Notes under the pieces: generated by a model
Database searches by the model: none
What the model saw: only the letters and a program-made list of their open reading frames with translations
What the model was told of the DNA's origin: nothing
Made by a program: the position numbers and the translations under genes
Origin: Crambe crambe
Taxonomy: Eukaryota > Porifera > Demospongiae > Poecilosclerida > Crambeidae
Assembly: GCA_963924555.1 (NCBI GenBank)
Contig: OZ004598.1
Location: 3,496,501-3,560,500, forward strand
Reading direction: 5' to 3'
Length of the DNA stretch: 64,000 nt
Shown here: positions 56,515 through 64,000 of the stretch, piece by piece
Layout of the letters: every line of letters starts with the position of its first letter
Position numbering within the stretch: the stretch's first letter is position 1

Positions 56515-57645
56515 TGAAAAATCTGTTCCGTGAAATAGGGTCCGATCCGGAACCGTTCCATAGAATAGTGAAGCCTGTCATGCCATATTTGGTCCTGCTA
56601 GATTTGGTCCATGAGGACAAAATATGGCAACCATATTTTGTCCTCATGGACCAAATCTGGTTGCAATATTTGGTCCCCTCTTGCCATATTTTGTCCCCCA
56701 ATAATTATCCCCAATTTTTTGTCCAGACCTATTGCAATTTCATCCAGATAATTATAGCTAGCTACATATTTTGCTCGGACAAAATATAACTGCTACATTC
56801 TGTCCAGGAGACTATAATGTTCAGACATTTTTTTATCTCGACAAATACAAATAGCAGCTAGCTATCAGTTAGCTAAATCACATGCACATAGCTATAAAGT
56901 AACTAAGTTTTGCAGCTGGCTATCTGCAATAAATGCAAGGCATTATCATGTGAGATTCAGTTATTCTACCGATGGCAATGTGCAAACTTTATAAGTGAAA
57001 TTTATTGTACAAACATTTTAATTTTAACTTGTACCCTTCACAAAAGACATGGCTAGTTTGCTAGCTACTCCACTGAATTCTTGGAACTGAGACAGGAACC
57101 ATGTATGAGTTCTGAAGACTTCTGCTATTGTAGCTATTAGCTAGATTAGCTAGCTAACTAGCTATCTAGCTATAGATATATGCTTGTTGTTGTTGTTATT
57201 GTTGTTGTTTTGTTGTTTTTGTATGACCCTACCAACTTGTATTATATGGAAGCTGATATGCATGGCTACTTTATAATTAGCTATATAGACAAAATATGGC
57301 TGCCGTATTTTATCTCACTGGACAATGTGATAATTTGGTCCCCTCCAGACATTAGCTAGAGCACAGATGATAAAAACCAGAGTTGGTAGCTATGGAGGGG
57401 TTTGACTTGTAGGTTAAACAAACTGTTGTGATAGCTGACTGTGTTACCCAGAAGACTGCATGCAGTGATCAATAGCTAGTAGCTATTATAGCTAATGCAT
57501 GCAAAGAGGTCAATCAGGGAAAAGATAGCACAGTTTGATGAAGAGAGGCTTTGTTCTCAAGAGGACAATTTATGGCAGCGCCGGACAAAAAATCGTCCGC
57601 CCCGGACAAAATATTTCCCCGGACCAAATATTTCGTGACAAGCCC
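56515..57645. mobile_element. possible transposon with GGACC/GGACAAAATAT terminal motifs
   Basis: The left part (TCCGTGAAATAGGGTCCGAT) and right part (inverted TGTCACGAAATATTTGGTCC) look like imperfect inverted termini. The interior is non-coding and contains the hairpin and a (GTT)n run at 57188-57210. The right terminal motif matches the start of the repeat unit at 10488. Boundaries are tentative. Confidence 0.45.
56600..56658. repeat. perfect hairpin, 28-bp arms, 3-bp loop
   Basis: AGATTTGGTCCATGAGGACA...ATATGG and its exact inverse around CAA. Part of a wider area (56520-57660) where GGTCC/GGACAAAATAT motifs alternate in orientation. Confidence 0.95.
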
Positions 57646-57659
57646 TTAATTTTCATGGC

Positions 57660-58540
57660 GGTGCAAGTAAGAGGGTGAAGAGAAATATCATATGTAAGTC
57701 ATATGTAAGTCATGTCTAGCCCAGACAATTAGCTAACTAGCCATGAGGTTCCGAGTTCAACTGTAGCCAGCTTCCATGTTCACCGGGACATGTTTAGCTA
57801 TAATAGCCACAAGGATACTAAATGTCTGAAGATGCCTGTAAGCCTATCCTTTTAGCTTGGCTGTGCATATGTGGCTATATGACCAGAAGACCCAGTTGGC
57901 TCTTAGAGCCATACCTATTTGATTTTGTGTTTCGCGGGTGAACTGGCTCTTTGGGTCGGTAGGTAGAAATGAAAATGATAATGATTCTCATTATCATGGT
58001 AACATGAATTATTATTCAAGATTATTAATAAAAAAAATTACTCCTTGGTGGTAGTGAGTTTGCCAATTGTTTGCCTGCCTAGTGGAAGTTATTTGCCTCA
58101 CTTAGATGTCACACTGAGCCAAGCCGTTTTGGGTGACAGGTCAATTCAAGGGTTTACTGAACCTTTGACCCTAAACTATCATTTTCATTTCAAGTTGAAA
58201 AAAATTGGGTAGTTAGGGCCCGCGAAACATATCATTAAATTGGTATGGCCTATAAATAGCTAAGGGTGGCATGTCTAACTGAAAGAATATATATGGAGTA
58301 AATCTGTTTCACTGTCACAGATATAGTTACTGGAGCAAAAAGGATACCACTGTAATACTACAGGCATAGGCAAGGATACTAGCTTGGCTGTACATATGTG
58401 GCTATATGACCAGAAAGGCCCAGTTGGCTCTTAAATAAGAGTCTAATTATGATCTGTGATTCACACTATACTGAGATGAGGCTGTGTATAGATAATACGT
58501 AACTGCTTTCCAAAATGTCAGGCAGTATTCTGAGTGCCTA
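57660..58540 (+). repeat. segmental duplicate, copy B
   Basis: Counterpart of 48693-49190, interrupted by the MITE at 57906-58248. The GGTGCAAGTAAGAGGGTGAAG leader at about 57659 also occurs near 38819, just outside the 5.5-kb element. Confidence 0.8.
57906..58248. mobile_element. 343-bp MITE inside segmental duplicate
   Basis: Ends GAGCCATACCTATTTGATTT...GTTTCGCGGG and inverted CCCGCGAAACATATC...GGTATGGCC. Comparison with the uninterrupted copy at about 48908 (CTCTTAAATAAAGG) shows the insertion point and fits a TA duplication. Confidence 0.85.
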
Positions 58541-58648
58541 ACAGGAGGAAAAAAACCTCCTGTTAGACACTCACAAACTGTAAAACTGCTGAACTATGAC
58601 CATCAGCCCCATCAAAAAGACAAAATTGTTCCTACATGCACAGGAACC

Positions 58649-59826
58649 CAGGGGCTGATCCAGGTAGGGGCCTAAGGGACCTGGGGCCCCCCTTTTCCAT
58701 TACAGTATACTCACTGCATGATGCAATAAAATTATAGCTGTAGATAATTATTGTGTTTTAAATGAAAGAGCCACATGGTAAATTAAAGACATATTTTGAG
58801 CCAGAGAAAGACTACATGTAGCTAGACAAGAACAGAATTATGAAGCCAAGCTACAGTTGATCTAGATGTTGTTTGGGTGTGGTTTGGTCAAAAGTGGGCC
58901 AAAAAGTTTCCATGTGCACAGGGCCAGAGCTAGCTATTTTATAGTGGTACGGCTTGTGACCACATACTGTGCAAAGTGCACTATCTAGGCCCAGAAAAAA
59001 TTTTAGATTTTAGGGTGTGTCAGATTCAATCTGGTGCAATCTGGAGCACCAAAAATGATCTAAGTCTACCTTCATTACTACCAACAAATTAATTTGCAAC
59101 TGAACTTGGATAAACTATCGATTTCATCTGTGTGAATGTGTAGCACCATTAGGTTATTCAAAGCATGACTCACTGTAGTTCTTAGGTAAGGACAATCCAT
59201 ACATTTGAGAATGCTAGTCTCTGAGGGATATAGCTTTATTATGAGCTTTTAAAGAGGGTAAACAATAAATAGTGCCAAAATTTAGAAATCACATGTGCAA
59301 CCATGGTAATTCGCCATGCTTTCTTAAATCAGCTAGGCTATATATAGCTAATTACAACTTCATTACTCTAATTAGTGGGTGGATGAATATCACATAACTT
59401 GCAGCTCTAGAGTAATGAAGTGTGAAATATGAAATTGCTGCAAGTTATGTGGTATTCATCCACCCACTAATTAGAGTAACGAAATATGAAATTGCTGCAA
59501 GTTATGTGGTATTCATCCACTCACTAATTAATTAGTGGGTGGATGAATACATTGCAGTCCCATGGGTGAACACTTGCTAGCACTAGACTACGGCCCTAAA
59601 GGACTGTTGAATATCAGACCCAGCGATGTGCATCTGGTGGGTTTTTACAATGTGAATAATTATCATTTGAGAGGGACCCATTTCACCCCTGGAGTCTCCA
59701 CTACAGTTTTCAGGGTTTATGTTCACTGAAATCCAACTATACTAACATCTTAATTAATTTAATATTTCAGAGTTGACCATACATAATCAGGGGCTCTTTC
59801 CAAAAACTCTGGATCAGCCCCTGGAA
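58649..59826. mobile_element. probable non-autonomous hAT-type element, 1.18 kb
   Basis: Inverted ends CAGGGGCTGATCCAG (58649) and CTGGATCAGCCCCTG (59812). Flanks share GGAACC, suggestive of an imperfect target duplication. No transposase is readable inside; it contains the foldback at 59353-59552. Confidence 0.6.
59353..59552. repeat. nested inverted and direct repeats
   Basis: ATTAGTGGGTGGATGAATA and its inverse TATTCATCCACCCACTAAT occur repeatedly, with a tandem GAAATATGAAATTGCTGCAA unit in between. Forms alternative stems. Confidence 0.85.
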
Positions 59827-61160
59827 CCAGCCCATATGGTGGTATGGAAGATTGAAGTCATGTGTGTATAGGTTGCAACCACATTAATGAAGAATTTGGT
59901 TAAGGGATATTTGACACCCTTGCCAGGCCCGGCCACTATGGTTGCCAAGGAAGCACATACAGAATTAACTTAGATGCGCTTCAAGTATGTACTATAATTA
60001 CAACTGATGGTTTCCCCCACTGTAAAAATGATTGCCCCGCTATGCATGCGCAGCAAGGGGTTAAGCAATCAGTTGGGATTCACTCTGTGGCAGAAAATTT
60101 TACATGCTTATCTCTCTTGGTGGCTTGAATGCATGTTTTTCTAGCTACTGCCGGATATAGATTGCACATGCAATGCTAGTTAAAATACTATACTATAGAA
60201 ACTAACTCTATGCAGAGTGCCATACAGTATTTTATAGGAACCCCATTGAGAGTGTCTTACTTGTTAAGGAAATGGCTGTTCTTATTGCCTGTGGTGAGGC
60301 ATCTTAATGGTGAATAGTCTGTGAGTAGGTATCTTACTTATGGTAAGAGACCTAGCCACACTAAGACAGGTGCATGGCTTCATGAGACTGAGCACCTGAT
60401 TAAGGTGGTGGGCAAGAGTAAGGCTTTTCCTGGCATCTTGCTTGCTGTAGCCATGTATTCTCCGCTGGCCTAGGCTTACTGCAGTGCTTGTTACTATCTT
60501 CACCAGCCTGGCTAGGCTTGCCCACTTTTGTTGTGGTGTTTCTCCCCCTTTGAACCGTATTTCTCTTTTTCTTTTTTTCTCCCCTCACCTCTTTGTAACA
60601 TTGGACACTTAGAGTGTCAAGATTCATTGTTGAGTCAAGTCCATAGCTAGAAACTCAAGTGCTGGGGCTCCTTGCTAGTGTACCAATTGAACCTTTGAAC
60701 AATGACGGACGTACATACGTACAAGTGTATCAGAAAGTACGATAGTACTCTCTAAGTAGGGATGGCATGGATGCTCCATTGGGACATTTTTATGCCCCGC
60801 CCCATACACATGATCCTTGGACCTTGACCTTGCAACTGTAGCAAATTTGTCATTAGCTTTCCATTCTCTTGATGTTGATCGGTCTCACCCTAGGCACTAG
60901 TCTGGTTATGAATCAAGCCTTGATGCAACAGTATATCAGGTACATATCAGTAAAAGCCTTAAAAATTATATACATAATTAGGTCAATGGCAATCTTATTA
61001 TAAACGCATTAGTCCTTATTTCGGCTCATACAATATTATAATGAAACCTCCAATGAACTACATAGCTACAATACGTGAACTTTAACTTTGATAGCAGGAT
61101 CACAACATCCAGTTGCCTATAAATAGAGCATTACATCAAAAAAGGTGATGAACAAGTAGC
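59827..61160. other. intergenic, no gene seen
   Basis: 60110-60225 is the inverted partner of 49430-49590. A 75-aa frame at 60400-60627 is unrecognised. The rest is plain. Confidence 0.4.
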
Positions 61161-61169
61161 TAAAGGAAA

Positions 61170-61452
61170 AAAATATTTATTCTAAATAAAAAAGAGATGG
61201 CTGTGTGCGGTTCAAAAAAGAGTTCAGCAACAAGAGAGTGAACTTCAGTCAAATAACCCCTTACCCATCACCAACTACGAGGTAACTATTCCTACTTCAC
61301 TCCCTTTATATCTCATCATGGGAGTGAAGTAGGAATAGTTGGCTCATAGTTGGTGATAGGTAAGGGGTTACTTGACTGAAGTTCACTCTCTTGTTGCTGA
61401 CCTTTTTTGAACCGCATCCCTACTTTTTCTTTTTTATTTAGAATAAATATTA
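61170..61452. mobile_element. foldback element, ~133-bp arms
   Basis: Left arm AAAATATTTATTCTAAATAA... to CTATTCCTACTTCACTCCC (61303) and right arm GGGAGTGAAGTAGGAATAG (61320) to ...TTTAGAATAAATATTA are inverted and nearly identical over ~133 bp with a 16-bp loop. Lies 465 bp upstream of the NLR start. Terminal motif related to 8149-8270. Confidence 0.92.
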
Positions 61453-61916
61453 TCCCTTTAGCATTAAGCATGGTTTGCTGTGATATTATTAGCATGTGAC
61501 ATAGCATGGTTAGCTGTGGTATTTTGGGATTAATAGCACTTGTAATGCAACTTTACCTCATGCTATTACCCCTGCATTACTCCTGCTATTAATCACCACA
61601 GCTTACCATTCTATTAAATACGCGTTAAAATTAATGATCCTTACCAAATTGGAGGTTGTGCACCTAGGCTAGTAATTATGCCTCAACCGGACATTTTATA
61701 CTCATTACAGCTCTAGCCCTAGCCCTCTTGAATTGAACTCTACATAGAGTGGAATTCCAACCCTTGTCTCTAATTCATTGATGTCATTACAGTAACTATA
61801 GACCTGAATTAGTTGAATTGCAAATTTTTTTATTGCTTTGATGTTTTCCCCCTCCAGATCAAAAAAAACAACAACATTATTACTGTTGTCATAACGTGCT
61901 TGCAAGAAGTGGCGAA
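61453..61916. other. 5' region of the NLR gene
   Basis: No upstream in-frame start was seen. A-rich at 61860. TTATTAGCATG and TAGCATGGTTAGCTGTG are partly duplicated near 61478-61515. Promoter elements were not identified. Confidence 0.4.
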
Positions 61917-64000
61917 ATGGAAACGGCTACTAAAGAAGTGTTCTCTCTTGAAAATGATGTAGCTGCGGTCGTGAGTGAATTTAGTGATAATTTAGTGCTT
62001 TGCGTTGAAACTTATGGTGAAGATTTGCGTAAAATAGCAAGAAAAATATATCTCACTCACCAGGTAGATGCAGTGATTGAACTAGTGAATGCACTCAAAA
62101 CAGAATCATCACTTGATGAAAGGACCTTTAAAGAAAATGTAACAGCTCTTCTGGATAGTATGGATTTAAAGGGTTTAATACAACGCAATACAAAGGTGAT
62201 GAACAAAGAGGAGCTGGTGCCACTTACAAAAATAGCAGATGCACATTGCACTTATAAAATTAATATAGAGAAAATAGTGTCAGCTGCTGTAAATGCTCTA
62301 AAATGTTATGAAGCAGAGGTGATAACTCATTTTACAAATGCTAGCTTACTGCAGGATTTGGTACAGGGTGCATGCAAGGCTAAATTCATCACCGAAAAAG
62401 TGAAGACTCGAATCACTTCAGTACACTTCAGTGTGCCACATTCATTAATCGGCAGGTACCTGATGCTGCATGTGTATGAAACAATAGCAAAGAGTTATAA
62501 TCTCATTGAACTCTGGCTTAGCCTTCTCCTCAAGTATGAAGGAATTAGTACTGTGCTAGATCTGGTAAAATTGTACTATGAGAGATTAAAAGGAGCCACT
62601 GATGTTTATAATGTAGAGGAGGAAATAGCTAGTGTGAAACAGCTTGCTCCTGATATTCATTTTGAAGATAAACATGTTGCAGGTTTAAGTAATGCTTTGG
62701 CTTCATGCTCTAGTTATTGGAGAGAAATAGCTATATCTTTAGGGTTACCTCATAATGAGATAAGTAGCATTGAGTCAATGATGCTAGTACGTAAAGTAAT
62801 TGGTTGTTTAAATGAAGTACTTCATACGTGGATAATACGAAAATATGACTGTGCTAAACCCCCTACACTGAAATGTCTTCGAAGTGCCTTACGCAGTGAA
62901 ATAGTAGGACTTGGTGTGGAAGCTAATAGTCTCCAGGAAAAGCTTATGAAAGAGGGAGTTCTAGCATCAAAAGACAGAAGTTTGATTGCAACAGCACTTC
63001 CCAAGAAAGATAAAAATATCTTCAAAATTGTTGACCAATCTCTAGATACCATTGTCTCTGAAGATAATTCTGTATTATTATTTGGTGTACAGGTAAACTC
63101 TAGCCCTGGAACTTCCCTTACTTATCAGTGGTGCAAAGATGGAAAAGTCTTAAAATTGAATGATAAATACAATGGTTCTAGAGATGGCATTATCAGTATA
63201 TATATTGACGATCTTACAGTAGAAGGGTCTTATACATGTATTATTGCACGGGATGATCATAAAATATATTCAGACCCAATACTACTGAAAATCAAGACTC
63301 AATTGGATCAGTACAGAGGTAAACTTAATGACTTCTATACAGCAAAGCCCGAAATTCCAGAAGACACTTGGCCTCCTGTAAATATTGACACTTATATCAA
63401 CCTAGCTCTAATCAAACAGCAGGGTATTGATAAAGGAGATGAATATGCTCACAGTACCATTCGAGGAGATGCAGATGATGTATTTAAGGATAAAGAGAGA
63501 ATTGAGTATGAGAGTGTTTTTGATGATTTAAGTAGTGGGGCACGTCTTTTGATTGAAGGTCGGCCTGGTAGTGGGAAGACAACTCTAGTTCATAAAGTTA
63601 GCAAAGACTGGGCTAGAGACAAGTTGAAGTTTAATCATGTTAGACTCTTGTTTTTAGTCCATCTCCGTGGATTTTTTAGTAAACCCAACATAAATCTGAG
63701 GAATATTCTTGAATGTTATTATGACTGTGATACCGATCCATCATTTCATGATATCATTAAGTATGCAAATAAGCATAATGGGTTAGGGCTTTGCTTCATC
63801 CTTGATGGTTTAGATGAATATTTGCCTGAGAAAAAAAATACATACATCCATAAGCTTATAGATAGATCAATGCTTCCCAGATCTCTTGTCATCATAGCCT
63901 CTCGTCCTGTTGCTGTAGCTGATTTTAGGTCCTCAATAACTAGACAAATAGAAGTTCTTGGATTTTTTAAGGAACAAATTACTGAGTATATAAAAGAGTA
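61917..64000 (+). CDS. NLR-type protein: death-fold, Ig-like and NACHT domains, runs off window
   Basis: Open from ATG 61917 to the window edge (694+ codons, no intron). Residues ~1-90 and ~100-250 are helical and may hold CARD/DED-like folds (not certain). Residues ~255-345 form a Death-domain pattern (YWREIAISLGLPHNEISSIE, LRSALRSEIVGLGVEA). Residues ~378-461 are Ig-like (LTYQWCKDGK with W405, then GSYTCIIARDD with C441; the usual first Cys is not evident). Residues ~540 onward are NACHT: Walker A GRPGSGKTTL (548-557), Walker B LCFILDGLDEY (625-635) and SLVIIASRPVAV (sensor 1 region). NLRs are cytosolic receptors that oligomerise on sensing ligand; Death folds recruit effectors. LRRs, if present, lie beyond the window. 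The Ig-like insert between Death and NACHT is unusual. Confidence 0.9.
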   Translation, partial: METATKEVFSLENDVAAVVSEFSDNLVLCVETYGEDLRKIARKIYLTHQVDAVIELVNALKTESSLDERTFKENVTALLDSMDLKGLIQRNTKVMNKEELVPLTKIADAHCTYKINIEKIVSAAVNALKCYEAEVITHFTNASLLQDLVQGACKAKFITEKVKTRITSVHFSVPHSLIGRYLMLHVYETIAKSYNLIELWLSLLLKYEGISTVLDLVKLYYERLKGATDVYNVEEEIASVKQLAPDIHFEDKHVAGLSNALASCSSYWREIAISLGLPHNEISSIESMMLVRKVIGCLNEVLHTWIIRKYDCAKPPTLKCLRSALRSEIVGLGVEANSLQEKLMKEGVLASKDRSLIATALPKKDKNIFKIVDQSLDTIVSEDNSVLLFGVQVNSSPGTSLTYQWCKDGKVLKLNDKYNGSRDGIISIYIDDLTVEGSYTCIIARDDHKIYSDPILLKIKTQLDQYRGKLNDFYTAKPEIPEDTWPPVNIDTYINLALIKQQGIDKGDEYAHSTIRGDADDVFKDKERIEYESVFDDLSSGARLLIEGRPGSGKTTLVHKVSKDWARDKLKFNHVRLLFLVHLRGFFSKPNINLRNILECYYDCDTDPSFHDIIKYANKHNGLGLCFILDGLDEYLPEKKNTYIHKLIDRSMLPRSLVIIASRPVAVADFRSSITRQIEVLGFFKEQITEYIKE

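Noticed and set aside
62057-63052. Minus-strand frames of 64-76 aa
   Set aside because: Antisense shadows within the NLR exon.

Overview
The window looks like a demosponge nuclear genome, or a close non-bilaterian relative. Genes have many short introns and intergenic DNA is A+T-rich. The hexamer TAGCTA and its extensions are scattered everywhere. Small inverted-repeat elements are dense, and NACHT, Death-domain and Pelle/IRAK-type genes sit close together. There is no bacterial operon structure. The species assignment is inference.

Layout. 0-19.5 kb is a birth-and-death cluster of alpha-arrestin-like genes: two intact copies (6552-7547 + and 18438-19502 -), and broken or truncated copies at 1-560, 1640-2570, 9512-10490, 13013-13100 and 16030-17600. 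Between them lie a decayed Fanzor/TnpB-like fragment, a Ty3/gypsy-type integrase remnant, a GGACC-rich ~62-bp minisatellite, a 76-bp perfect palindrome, a pair of ~370-400-bp direct repeats and a 1.07-kb hAT-type insertion with an 8-bp target duplication. 19.7-26.3 kb is a 14-exon BPI/LBP-family gene whose introns hold large simple repeats and foldbacks. 26.8-30.6 kb is a Rab2 orthologue (-) divergent from a TMEM42-like gene (+), starts 110 bp apart. 31.6-35.1 kb holds an intronless secreted glycoside-hydrolase-like protein and a two-exon seven-helix membrane protein. 35.6-38.6 kb has a LINE remnant and two Death-domain exons.

The most unusual locus is 38961-44504. Near-identical inverted repeats of ~115 bp bound a 5.5-kb unit with two convergent multi-exon genes, each starting just inside one repeat. 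One is a Pelle/IRAK-like kinase with an Ig-like domain (+). The other is an integrase-type DDE transposase (-). This looks like a DNA transposon carrying an immune-type signalling kinase. Smaller G+C-rich inverted-repeat elements abut both sides.

44.5-61 kb is mostly repeats: a hAT (TTF/ZMYM1-like) transposase pseudogene, segmental duplications, MITEs and a LINE tail. It also contains a beta-trefoil plus aerolysin-type protein at 50233-51112 (-). From 61917 to the window end runs an NLR-type gene whose long first exon encodes death-fold modules, an Ig-like domain and a NACHT ATPase. Three loci (kinase, adjacent Death-domain gene, NLR) thus share an innate-immunity-type domain vocabulary; any functional link is inference.
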